Shown here: in pieces, positions 48,180 to 60,353 of the stretch
How positions within the stretch are numbered: position 1 is the first letter of the stretch
How the letters are laid out: each line of letters starts with the position of its first letter
DNA from: Nymphaea colorata
Taxonomy: Eukaryota; Streptophyta; Magnoliopsida; Nymphaeales; Nymphaeaceae
Assembly (NCBI RefSeq): GCF_008831285.2
Contig: NC_045138.2
Span: forward strand, 879,143-943,142
DNA length: 64,000 nucleotides
Reading direction: 5' to 3'
The notes under the pieces: model-generated
Told to the model about the DNA's origin: nothing
What the model saw: only the letters and a program-made list of their open reading frames with translations
The model's database searches: none
Made by a program: the position numbers and the translations under genes

Positions 48180-50778
48180 CTTCTACATTGACCGGATCCC
48201 GGCCATGCCCGAATCCCCGCCCTACCCATGTGATACCGCACACCCGTGTAGGCTTTGCTTACATTGACCGGATCCCTACCAGGCAGGCGCTACCCAGGTG
48301 AGGCGGCACACCATGTAAGCGAGATTGACTTGCGTGCACATATCTGTGAAACTACACTGAAAAGAATGAGGGTATTTGTGAAAATTGTCGTCTGGCATTT
48401 TAGAACTTTTTTTTCTTTTTTCACAATCTATTTTTGCCCTTTTAATACTTTTTTATTTGATTGAGGGTATTTTAGTCATTTCACACTCTGATGCATACCT
48501 TTCAAAAAATTACTTTTTTTATTTAAATTGAGAGTATTTTCGTCATTTCACACTCCGTTCATTTGGTGCGTAGGAATCTATACATAACCAACTTCGCATG
48601 TAGACTTGTTGGACAGTTTTGTAGTTTTTATCAAATTATGATTAATTTGTTTTCATTTTACAAAGGTAAGGTGGTATGAGTTTGAAGTGCCCTGGTAAAA
48701 CTAATGCCCTTCTCGTAGGGGTGAACACTACTAAAGTCTAGCCCGAATTCAGTCAACCCGAGTTTGGCTCGATCAACCTCGACTCAGCAGTTAGGTGTTT
48801 GATTTTCTGTATAAACTTCAAGCGAGTACTCAAAAGCCACGCTAAAAGCTATATCTGTGAACGGAACCTAGTTATGTACACCGCACCAAATTTTGTGTGC
48901 CAATATGGTTATTGACAAAAATATCTCTTTACTTTGTACCAAAGAAAAACTAATTTTCTGTAAAGATAAAAAAGAAAATCGCAAAAAATGAAAGTCTCAA
49001 AACGACCTTTTTTTTCAACAATTTCAAAAATACTCTCCTTTTCTTTTTGGCGTATGCTTGTTGCGTGCAGCAGCTGTACACATAACTTGGTCTCTCCATA
49101 AACGTGATCTGCCCAGTTCAACACAATTCAGGGGCGGAGACAAGAGTTTTTTATTGTAGGGGCCAAATTATAGTTTTAAAATTTTAATAGGGGTTGAAAT
49201 AAAATTTTTTAGATTTTTTATATATATTAAACTAAAACTTTTTAGATTTACATATAAATTTTCAAGTTTTTAAAATATGAAAAGTTAGTGAGTCAATGGA
49301 CTTTGCATGCACTTGTTGATGGACGTGCGGTTGACGTTGTTCACAGTCTGAACCGCTAGAATTTGTTGAGACCGTCCTTCACGGCGAGAAACGGTTCGAT
49401 TCTTGGACCATTCCTATGAGGAAATATATCATCAAGTAATTGACTTGGTCGATGGTCATTGTTTAACATATCTAATCGTGGGTTCATACAACTGGCGTCA
49501 CCGTGTATTAATTGTTGATGAAAAATTGAGCTTGGAAGTTTTGTTTTCAAAGGTGGTGGACTTCTTTGGTCTTCCCCTCGGTGCCTTTTGATCTAACGGA
49601 AATGTCAATAGTTTGCTTGAGGAGTAAGTAAAATGAAGACAAAAAGTATTCACGAGGCACCGGGCCGCGGCAGAATACCCACTACCTGGCCTGACTCTTC
49701 CGGTCCTAGAAAACATAGCTTTAGGCTGACCCAGGTAAGCCCGATAACAGGAGGATTCACCGCAAATACTAGCTTGGCTCATTATTGCCGAGACAATGGC
49801 CTACTTCTTCACATCTACCAGGTCGAGCCCGGACCCGGTTTTGGTTGTCAGGTGAGGCCCGAGCCCAGGTTTCGGGTGTCCAGCTGGCCCGATGCCTACG
49901 CTTATCGAGGAATGTAGAGTAACTGGTCATGCTAGTGGGTTGGTGATTGTGAGTTTGATTTTCATGCGCTCTAATATTTGAAATGAACATAGTGGATATG
50001 TTGTCAGATGATAGTATGTTGTCCTGCATATCATCTAAGTCCTGAAGTAGCCCTATATCGGGCCATGGGAAAAAGAGCGGTTTCGACCTCTCATTGAATC
50101 ACCAATAAGAACACAAAGTGCAATTGATTTCAAGGAGATGTGCCTGAGTCTTTCATCTTCAATACACAAATTTAATTAAAAGAAATTAATTATCAGTTAA
50201 CTACCAACTTAACCTCATATGCCATATTTAATAAAATCATTTGGGCAGTCAAGTAATTGTAAGACAATTAGATGATGAAAATTAAGATGAAGAGATAAAA
50301 GTCTAGTAGCTACCGGTTTGTCAAATTTCAATTAAAAAGTGGTCATGTTTACAAAGTTTCGATAAAAATCTCAAGCGATGGTTTTCTATGTGATTGACTT
50401 GATCTTGTTTAATGGGAAAAGGCTAGTCCTGTCAAAAATAATTGTTAAAGTTTTTTTATTTTTTATTAATTTAACCTCACATGCTTGATTTCAAGAGTGA
50501 TTTGATGAGAAACATGTATTCAGTCTTCTATTTTTTTTACTTTAAAAATATGTTTTAATATTTAAAAAATGAACTGACGCTCCTATAGAATCAAAATCGT
50601 GATAATAGAAAAGTAAATTCTTTTTGCAAAATACCTTCACCCCAAATATGATTTATATTAATTTGACGTTTGCAAAAGCAATAGTATGTTTACATTTTCT
50701 TAAAATAATTTTCAGCACAAATTTATGATCTGGTTTTTGACCCTTACCAAGTGGTTTGGTATTTACCAATTTCTCTCT

Positions 50779-50846
<68 letters not shown>

Positions 50847-51740
50847 ATTTACTTAGCATAAGCAATTATCGGCATTTATCAGAGTTTGATTTGAGAACTC
50901 GCTATTTTTGTGAGAGCGAGTTGAGTGCACCACTTGGTGCGCGTAAGTCGTATACGCCAAAAAAAAGGTGGAAGTTGGGCTATTTTGAAAATTATTTAAG
51001 AAAATGTCATGTTTAGTCTTTTTTTACTTCTTCAGTTTCCTTATTTTCAATTTTTTTTTTTAATTAATCAGGAGCATTTTGGGTCATTAAGCATGCTGGG
51101 GCACAAAAAATTTGTGCACCAGCGGGCACATATAAGCCTCTCCGTATTTTTATAGCAGCTGTACCTTTTCTTTTAACCATGAAGTTCTTGTACACACACA
51201 TGAGAGAGAATTTTGTTAAGAGTGTTGGTAGTCATATACACATGAGAGAAGATGCCGAACATGGGTTTGGCATGCATGAAAGAAACTGACTCATAACATA
51301 AGTCGGAGTCGTTTGACAATAATAATAGTATGCCTTAAATATTGAAGTAGATTCATAAAACTCTAAGTTACAACATTTCATGTTTCAATCTTTTCAAAAT
51401 AGATATATAAAATAGTAACATAATGTCATTACTGCCAAACAGCTTATAAGGTTCACACAAACAGTACCAAACATTTAAGGAGCAGTTTGACAATAGTAAC
51501 AGTATGCTACTTTTTCGTACATCTGCCCTAAATATTGGAATAGTTTCATAGAACTCTAAGTTACAGCCTTTCATGTTTCAATCTTTTGAAAACAGATACA
51601 TAGTAACATAATGTTATTACTATCAAACAGCCTATAAGGTTGACAGAGACAGTACCAGACATGCAACTTGTTCTCTAGACAAAGAGCTTGATGTTCTGTA
51701 GGATACATATTCTAGCTATGCATAACGTGACACCTTACAT
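48180..51740. other. Spacer between Chi8 and Chi9, copy of 33,320-36,430
   Basis: No gene. Follows the order of landmarks in the Chi4-Chi5 spacer. It also holds a fragment with a TAGGGGTGAACA end (48,716-48,800, hAT MITE remnant), a dispersed AT-rich repeat (49,130-49,290) and a long (CT)n(AT)n run at 50,770-50,843. About 51,390-51,560 contains two imperfect copies of a piece with TTCATGTTTCAATCTTTT. Confidence 0.6.
50770..50843. repeat. Compound microsatellite (CT)n(AT)n
   Basis: CT repeat passing directly into AT repeat. The same compound type occurs at 9,980-10,028, 35,082-35,130, 62,570-62,625 and 62,680-62,755. Confidence 0.9.
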
Positions 51741-52846
51741 TTTATTTATATGAGTACAAGCATAGACGTGGTAGAGGTATATATGAAATGGTATGATGGA
51801 TCAGGGAGCAAGGTTGACAGGCGGGGCAGGGCGTTGGCAAATTCTAGCAGTCGATGTTCTGCCTTGGGTCTACGCCGAACTGCTGGCAGAACCGCTGGTA
51901 GAAGCTGACCCTCGACTGTACTTCTCCTGGATTTCCTCCGCCGCACTCACCACTGTTGATGGCTCTGATGGTGGAGCCGAAGCCACCGCCTGAGGTGATT
52001 CCTTGGTGGCAGTTGCTGTTGAGCATCCAGAACCACACTGCTGTCTTGAAAGATATGCCTGCATCCTGCCCGACGATCTCTGGGTTGTTCAAGCCGTCGA
52101 AGCCAATGGCCTGCCCTGCTGCACCATAGTTGTAGTTCCTGTGTGTATCCTTTTAAAGTTAGAGAGATATCTAGAGAGAGAGAGAATTTGGTGGCATTTT
52201 AAAACAAACAAATAAAAAGGTCATTGATCGTCGATTTAGTTTCTCTGTGAGCATGAGGTTAACAATCCTTAACAAGAACCTTGCGGTGCAGTAAACTCTT
52301 CAAGGAGTGTTGTGATCCCACGGTTTATGGTTTCAAGGGATTAGTACCATGAGAATATAATTTCTTTCATATTTGACTCATGTTTTAACTAGATCTCAAG
52401 GAAAATGATAAAAGCAGGAGACAAAAGTACGAGCACAGCCGTCTTTTTGAGAAGGAAAAAGAAAAAACACCAGTGATAAGGCAAAAATGATGCTAAGAAA
52501 TCATGCATTTGTCTTAACGTATGAGAAATTAATATGTAAATGATTGATACCATGATAGCTGCAAAGGTCCTCTGCCAAAGTAACTTTTGCCTGGAACACA
52601 AGGATATTGCTGATAGCTTTGATTACAATGGTCGGAACGATCTTCTGTTTCGCTTATCTTGCAGAAGCCTACAGTTTTCATATTGTCAAAAAAACATATT
52701 AAACACTTCACTTCATGAGTACCAACTGCTTGTATAATGCAAATTGAGAAGGAGTATTTTTGCATGGTAGATTGTTGCCACATAAGAGAGCTAGTTGCGG
52801 ACATACTTCCTGTTTCATGCATGGCATTAGCAAGGAAAGCAGCCAT

Positions 52847-53225
52847 TGTTGAAAACCATTGTATCCAAGAGCAAAGAAAGCTAGATAAAAACAGAAGAGA
52901 GAGAGAAGAGGGATTTACGTGGTTCGGCAGTTTTAAGCCTACATCCACGAGAAGGGAAAAGTCTGTTTTTCATTCATATTTCAGAACCATGGTACAACTC
53001 TATATATAAAAGATGGGAGCAAAGAAACAGGAACGTGATAAGCTAGATCTTCACAGCAAGGAAAAAAAGGGATTAAGATAAACTCTTATTTCTTTCAAAG
53101 AATCTTAATCTGCTCTTGACTTTTGTTTGACTTGATCTTCTTTCCTGATCTTTTGCATGATCTGTGTTCTTCGTGATCTGCCTCCTATCTTGGCGCACTA
53201 GATTCCCTTCTAGAAATTTCCAACA
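52847..53225 (-). repeat. 3' LTR of the young Ty1-copia element
   Basis: 379 bp, beginning TGTTGAAAACC and ending TTTCCAACA on the plus strand. The purine tract next to its inner edge marks it as the 3' LTR. Confidence 0.95.
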
Positions 53226-53239
53226 ATCTCCCCCTCAAG
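53226..53239 (-). other. Polypurine tract of the young Ty1-copia element
   Basis: Minus strand CTTGAGGGGGAGAT directly next to the 3' LTR, the usual place and make-up of a plus-strand primer. Confidence 0.8.
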
Positions 53240-56200
53240 TTGGTGAGCAGGATATCAATCTGCCCCAACTTGTTTGATATGTAAAGATGTTTGTCCTTTG
53301 CAAGACTCTTAGTGAAGATATCAGCTAGTTGCCTTTCGCTTTTAACGTGCGGAGTAGTGATGGTACCATCTTGAACTTTCTCTCTAATAAAGTGGCAATC
53401 AACTTCAATATGTTTGGTGCGCTCATGAAAGACAGGATTAGCTCCAATATATATTGCAGCCATATTGTCGCACAATAAGCTCATAGCTTTCTTTATTTCA
53501 ATGTTCATGTCTTTTAGTACTGCTTTGACCCACATAAGTTCACAAGTGCAAGCTGCCATTGCTCTGTATTCAGCTTCAGCACTTGATCTGGCTACAACGG
53601 TTTGTTTTTTGCTTTTCCATGTTACCAAATTTCCTCCAACAAATGTGCAGTAACCAGACGTAGATCTGCGATCATTTGGATCTCCTGCCCAATCAGCATC
53701 GGCGTATCCGATTACTTCTAGTTGTTGATCACGTTTCATGAGTATTCCTTTTCTTGGAGTCCCTTTTAGATACCTCAACACTCTATGGGCAGCTTCAACA
53801 TGTGTGGATCTTGGTTTATGCATGAACTGACTTATTAAACTAACAGCATAAGCAATATCAGGTCTGGTCACAGTTAAATATATGAGTTTACCAACAAGTT
53901 GCTGAAAACCTTGAATATTCTCAACAATGTCTCCATCTTCTTTACGCAGTTTGCAGTTTAGTTCCAAAGGAGTGTCAGCAGCCTTAGCTCCAATGTATCC
54001 TGTCTCTTTTAATAGGTCAAGAATATATTTCCGTTGGCAAATAAAAATACCTTTGTCAGAGTGCGCAACTTCAATACCCAAAAAATACCTTAAAACACCT
54101 AGATCTTTGATTTCGAACTGCTTATTAAGGAGTTGTTTGACTTGCGCCATGAATTCTGTGTCATCTCCTGTCAAAATAATGTCATCTACATAAACAAGTA
54201 AGATAACAATTTTCAATCCTCTAGTATAGGTGAACATGGTATAATCTGCTGAACTTCTTTTAAAACCAATTTGAGTAAGAACATCGCTTAAGCGAGAGAA
54301 CCAAGCACGAGGAGACTGTTTTAACCCATATAAAGCCTTTTTTAACTTACAGACATACCCACTTGGGTTTGGAACACCCTGCGGAACTTCCATATAAACT
54401 TCTTCATGAAGTTCTCCATGCAAGAAAGCGTTTTTCACATCAAGCTGCATTAATTCCCACCTTTTATTAGCTGCAACAGAAAGTAAAATCCTGATGGTGT
54501 TCATTTTGGCAACTGGAGAGAATGTTTCATTGTAATCTATTCCTTCTGTTTGCATGAAACCCTTTCCAACTAGACGAGCCTTGAACCGTTCCACTGTCCC
54601 ATCACTTTTAAACTTTAGTTTATACACCCACTTGCATCCAACCAATTTCTTTCCTTCAGGGAGAGGAACAAGATCCCAAGTTTGATTTTTGTGCAACGCA
54701 GTAAGTTCTTCTTTCATAGCTTCTCTCCACCTACTGTCCCTGTTTGCCTCATCAAAGGTTTTTGGTTCGGTTTGGGAGTAAGTGTTTAACACATAGGTTT
54801 GGTACGGAAGAGATAGGGTCTGAAATGTTACATATTTTTCTATTGAATGAACTTTGCCTGCAGTCAAGTAGGTGTAGTAGTCACTCAGTTTTATTGGTGG
54901 TCTGGTATTACGAGTGGAACGACGAATAGGTAGCTCAGGACCTTGGCTTTGGGTTGATTCAGATACATTGATCTCTGGGAATATTTGTTCAGGTTCTTCC
55001 ATGATAGATCCCTCTCTATGATCTATGGGGTTAGATTCTATAGACTGGTGATCAACAACAGAGGTGTTGTTAAAAACATCAACAAGAGGCTGAACCTGCT
55101 CACTGTGCTGCAAATCTTCATTACTTACTTGCTCCCCCTGAATTGAGACACCAAAGTATGGCTCCTGCTCAAAAAACTTAACATCACGAGCAACAAGAAG
55201 TTTCCGAGAAATAGGATCATAACACTTGTATCCTCTTTTTCAACTAGAATAACCTAGAAAAATACATTTTGTAGCTCGTTTCTGAAACTTGTTCCTAAAA
55301 TTTTCTTGAACATGCACATAACATTTGCACCCAAAAACTTTGAGATGTTGAATTGAAACTGTCCTTCCTAAAAGAAATTCAATAGGAATTTTATCATCTA
55401 TACTCGAATTTGGAGTTCTATTGCTTAAATAGCAAGCTGTAGCAATAGCATCAGTCCAAAAACGTGAAGGAACATTCATATGCATCATAATAGATCGACC
55501 AATATTGAGTAACTGACGATTTTTTCGTTCTGCAACTCCATTTTGTTGAGGGGTTCCTGCACATGTATACTGAGGTTGGATGCCTTTTTCTTTCAAGAAA
55601 TTTTTTAGAATGTCATTAACATATTCTCCTCCATTGTCTGATCGAAGCTTTTGGATCTTAGAACCATATTGAGTGAGAACCATGTTATAAAATTCCTCAA
55701 ACAATGTGGGAACTTCACTTTTATTTTTGAGAAAATAGATCCATGTCATTCTAGACTTATCATCAATAAATGAAACATAATACTTAAAACCAGCATAAGA
55801 ATCCTCAGGGGCAGGCCCCCACACATCAGAATGTACTAAACTGAAAAAATTAGAAGATCTCTCACTGTTAGGTTGGAACGGCAACCTTGTTGATTTGGAA
55901 AACTCACAAGCATCGCATGCCCTGCTTTCAATGGTGAGATTAGGAACCAGCTGCTTTAAACTCCTATCAGAGACATGTCCAAGGCGAGCATGCCACTTTT
56001 GGTACTCAGATTCTTTTTCTCTGTAAGTAAGGAAACTAGCATCACACGTATCTATCATATAGAGACCTCCATGCTCGCGTCCTCTACCAATCACTTTCTT
56101 CGAGTTTCGATCCTGAAAAATCACCTCCTTTGAAGAAAAAATAGCCAAACAATTATGAGTTTTTGTCAATTTGCTCACAGACATTAGACTGGCAGATATC

Positions 56201-57973
56201 TTAGGAACATAGAGAACACTAGATTTAATATCTTTTTCAAGAAAAGTAGTTCTACCAACTCCTTCAACTGCTATAGGAGACCCATCTGCAGTAAAGACGT
56301 GTTGTTTTTGTTCTTTGTCTAAACTAGTAATCTTAAAAGAATTTCCAGTCATGTGATCGGTGGCCCCAGAGTCAACAATCCAAGTTGAAGCAGCAGAAAC
56401 AGAAATAAGAGCATGATTCTTACCTTCAGATTCAACTGGTTGAGATGAAACCAGATTCGTCTTTGAAAACTTTTGAAAGAATTTTTCAAGATCTTCCTTG
56501 GTCACAAAGTTGGCTAGATCTGATTGTTTGGATGATGATTTCTCTTTCGTTGGACGACCAATTAACTCCCAACATCTATCACGTGTGTGTCCAATCTTCT
56601 CGCAGTGATTGCATTTGAATCTGCTTCGGATTCTCTGGCCATTGTTGCTATCATTGAGTAGTTTGGAGTCTCCCTTTTTATTGTTAACATAACATGCCAT
56701 TTTCTCAAGACTTTCTTCACTACTAATTTTTGAGGACACGTTCATAACTTTTCGACGGGCTACCTCTCTTTGTATGGTCTGACAAACATTGTTAAATGTT
56801 GGAAGAGGAGACGTCATCAAAATCTGACTTCGAACTGCTTCGTAATCATCAGGTAGACCAGCAAGAACTTTGAAGATCTTATCTTCTTCAAATCTATGTT
56901 TATAAACATCAGGATCAAAGGTGGCTGGTCGGTATTGTAAGAGTTCATCATAGAGACTTCGTAGCTGACCAAGATAAAGTTGAATTGGCTTATCTCCCAT
57001 AGTAAGCTTAGAAATTTCCATTTGAATTTCATAAATACGAGCCAGATTGTTTTGTTCTCCATACAACTCTTTCAAGGTATCCCAGACCTCTTTAGCTGTT
57101 TCTTGGTAAAGAAACAAATTAGCAATTGGCTGCTCCATAGAATTGATTAACCACGACATAATCATGTCGTTTTCTGACTCCCACTCTTGGTATTTTGGAT
57201 CATCTTTATCAGGTTGTTTTATAGAACCATTGATGAATCCAAGTTTTGATCGTCCACTAAGAAACAGACGAGCAGCTTTTGCCCAGCTTAAGTAATTTTT
57301 GCCATTGAGAAGAGTAGATGTAATCTTCAATGTGTTGACGTTATGATCGTTGTTTCTTGGATTTTCTTTGACATTGCTGCTTTGATTAGATTCTTCCATG
57401 AAGACAGAGAAAAAAGCACACCGACTCCTCAAATAGCAGGGCAAAAAATTAAATACACAAGAGATCAAACTGAACAAGATCCAAAAAAACACCGAGCGCA
57501 AACAACTTTGGGCATGGGTGATAAATTTCAGTCGTTAGTCACAGATGACTACCAAAGGACCTGGGAGGATTCAAGAGGACTCTGCTCGACAACTGAAAAT
57601 CCCAAAAAATACTGACGTCGCCAGAGAATGATTAAACGAACTTCCTCGCGTGGTCTCTGTTTTTCTTTTTAAACAGAAATTCTCTTCCTCCAACGAGAAT
57701 CAATGAATGGTGAAGTTAATCCAGACGATAATGAGAATACATCACCGAAGCATAGAAAATCCCCAATTCTGAGATTTAGGAAAAAAACTGTTACCGTAAA
57801 GGCAGAACCTTGCCAGAAGGATTGTTGTTCTCAGGCGAAGCTCTGGTTTCTTCTGTAATTTGTCTTCAATCAGACTTAGAAGACTAACGAACAATCCTCT
57901 GATCAGAGTGATACTTCTGGTGACTAGCGTTCTTTAGGAACAATAAACACTATGAAGCACTCTCTCTCAAGAA

Positions 57974-57988
57974 CCTGCTCTGATACCA
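57974..57988 (-). other. tRNA primer-binding site of the young Ty1-copia element
   Basis: Minus strand TGGTATCAGAGCAGG starts at the edge of the 5' LTR. TGGTATCAGAGC is the plant initiator tRNA-Met complement typical of Ty1-copia elements. Confidence 0.9.
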
Positions 57989-58356
57989 TGTTGAAAACCA
58001 TTGTATCCAAGAGCAAAGAAAGCTAGATAAAAACAGAAGAGGGATTTACGTGGTTCGGCAGTTTTAAGCCTACATCCACGAGAAGGGAAAAGTCTGTTTT
58101 TCATTCATATTTCAGAACCACGGTACAACTCTATATATAGAAGATGGGAGCAAAGAAACAGGAACGTGATAAGCTAGATCTTCACAGCAAGGAAAAAAAG
58201 GGATTAAGATAAACTCTTATTTCTTTCAAAGAATCTTAATCTGCTCTTGACTTTTGTTTGACTTGATCTTCTTTCCTGATCTTTTGCATGATCTGTGTTC
58301 TTCGTGATCTGCCTCCTATCTTGGCGCACTAGATTCCCTTCTAGAAATTTCCAACA
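57989..58356 (-). repeat. 5' LTR of the young Ty1-copia element
   Basis: 368 bp, partner of 52,847-53,225, with only two substitutions between them by eye. Confidence 0.95.
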
Positions 58357-58647
58357 GCCATCTCCCTCTTTTGAACGTCGGTGCCGCCGGTGGTGCCAAA
58401 GCCACCATAACTTTCAGCGGCGGATATGAATGAATCATAGTTGTAGAAGCCTTTCCCCTCACAACCATCTGGAGGAAGGAGGGTATTGAAGAAATCAGAA
58501 GTCACAATCGTCCGTGGAGTGTCCTGGGCCAAGCCCACTTCCAGGACAAGAGCTACAAGAACAAACCCAAAAAACTGTGTGTAGCTCTCCATGATTCTGA
58601 TTATGATCACTTCTCTTGTTATGTCTTGTTTTAAGCATTCTATCTGG

Positions 58648-58655
58648 TATTTATA
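58648..58655 (-). promoter_or_regulatory. TATA box of Chi9
   Basis: TATAAATA on the minus strand, 56 nt upstream of the Chi9 ATG; the promoter seems untouched by the insertion. Confidence 0.55.
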
Positions 58656-58739
58656 AGCACCAAGTCAATGATCACAACGACCTAGGATCGATGTTTACTT
58701 GGAAAGATCCACGCTCCTTCCCCTTCAATTTTCGGTCTT

Positions 58740-60345
58740 TGACAAGTCTTCCTCTTTTTTTTATGCTTCAATCTTTATCATGGGGCTAAGTTGCATGAGT
58801 AGGGGTACTTTTGGAGACATATACGAATATATGCAAAATAGGAAAACATGAAAAAAAAGGAAATCAACATTTAAATAAATAAGTGATACCAATAAAAACA
58901 TTATATGTAAATGAACAACAAAAAAATAAAATGAAAACTGAGTTATTAAATCAAGTAAAATTAAGTAGTTTGGATTATCATGTGTGTCCAAGTACACATT
59001 TTAGATAAATACTCATTTTAGATGGAGGTATGGCGATACATGTATATATGCTGAAGTACTAAAGTACACATGTGACTTAGTTATCGGGCTTATATTTTTG
59101 GTTTTGTTGATACAAATTTTACTTTTGTTAACAAATAATGCGCCTATCATAACTAAGAATTAATTATGTTTTTTCATGTTGTTCTTTGAAGGAAGGCTTT
59201 TGACAAGCTCCCTAGGAATAATGAGTTATTGTTCTTATCGCCAAATAACTCCTCAAACTAACAACTTCAAGCGCCATAAATAGAGTATTATTTTATGAAA
59301 AATTACAAAAAGGCACCCAACCTTTGGCATACATCACTATCAACTTTGAAAGGTTTACAAATTGGTGCTCAACATTAGAGAGAAATTCTCAAATATGCAG
59401 TGCCTATTAGCATTTGAGAAAATTTCTGAGAGAGCTGCCTATTAATAGAAAATTAACATTAATTTTTTGTATAATATCATAAAAGTGTCTCCCTGAAGAA
59501 CCGTTTCTCCCATAGCTGATGAAAGATACTTTTGTCTTTTAAGAAGGGTATTTTATTTATTTTTTATTAAAATTAATGTTTTCCATCAATATAAGCGGCT
59601 CTTTGATAATTTCTTTTAAAAGTTGGGAGCGTATAACGTAGGCACCTTTTTGCGATTCTTTTGTCCAACGTTTTTAATGACACTTACTGAGACCCACCCA
59701 TCCTTGTTGATGAACGGCGAGCAGTGGCCCGATTTTTGGACCGTTTCCGTTCATCATCATTTAATCAAGTCTTACTTGATTGACCCGACCGGTCTTTGTA
59801 CAATAAATATTGAGGAAAGATTGGAAGCAAAGTCCTCAACTTCTTTGACACGATATCAGCCACTGGTTCATAATTAATTATGGAAAAAAAAATTCTTGGG
59901 AGAATTTATGGACTTTGCACCTGTTCATCAAACATATGACATATGTATCATAGGTCATAGCAACAGAAAATATGTATTTTTCACAAAATATATTTAAAAT
60001 GTTCAAAACTGGTTACCATAAGAAAAAACACTTTTTTTTACAAAAACATTTTATTCGTGTTTTTTCACATTTTTCCTTTTTTCGTGTTTTTTCATGTTTT
60101 TTGCTACCAAATTTTTATTTTCATATTTTTTTTACATTTTATTTTTAAGATTTTTTGACCACCTTTTTTCTGGCCACAATTTAATTGTTTCATCCTTTTC
60201 CTTATAAAAGACAACTTGATGTTTTATATCCGTACAACACCCTGCTATTAAAACCCAAAAACCAAAAATGATATTTTGTCGGTAATTGGAAATACGTCGA
60301 AAAATTGATTACTGAAACCCGTTGCTAATAATACCATAAATCGTT
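58740..60345. other. Spacer right of Chi9
   Basis: No gene and very AT-rich. About 59,680-59,740 contains the GATGAACGGCGAGC...CCGATT phrase found in other array spacers (14,882 and 44,626). About 60,000-60,170 is dominated by TTTTT and CATGTTTTTT-like words. Confidence 0.5.
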
Positions 60346-60353
60346 GCCAAAAG

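Larger units (their letters stand above)
52847..58356 (-). mobile_element. Young Ty1-copia LTR retrotransposon inside Chi9 exon 1
   Basis: 5,510 bp in the same orientation as the gene. LTRs lie at 52,847-53,225 (3') and 57,989-58,356 (5') with TG...CA ends, and the flanking target duplication is GCCAT (52,842-52,846 and 58,357-58,361). The primer site TGGTATCAGAGC (initiator tRNA-Met) abuts the 5' LTR at 57,988, and a purine tract with GAGGGGGAGAT abuts the 3' LTR. Parts in element order: gag (LNGKNYLSW), zinc knuckle CNHCEKIGHTRDRC, protease (DSGATDHM), GAG-pre-integrase (WHARLGH), integrase core (DNGGEY), reverse transcriptase (YVDDIILTG) and RNase H (SAEAEYRAMA). It looks nearly whole, with about one break in the coding part. 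The LTRs differ by two substitutions and one short length change, pointing to an age of a few hundred thousand years or less. Confidence 0.95.
51844..58592 (-). pseudogene. Chi9: GH19 chitinase gene split by a Ty1-copia insertion
   Basis: Exon 1 lies in two parts, 58,592-58,362 and 52,846-52,807, with a 5.5-kb retrotransposon between them. Exon 2 is 52,668-52,551 and exon 3 is 52,138-51,844. Counting the target duplication once, exon 1 is the standard 271 bp and the rest has no frame damage, so the gene was probably intact until the insertion. The element lies shortly before the HETG motif and separates the signal peptide from both catalytic Glu residues. Exon 2 is of the KISET subtype (FCKISETEDRSDHC), with CVPG for CAPG. 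The TATA box (58,648-58,655) is retained 56 nt upstream of the ATG. The present locus should not give active enzyme. Confidence 0.92.
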
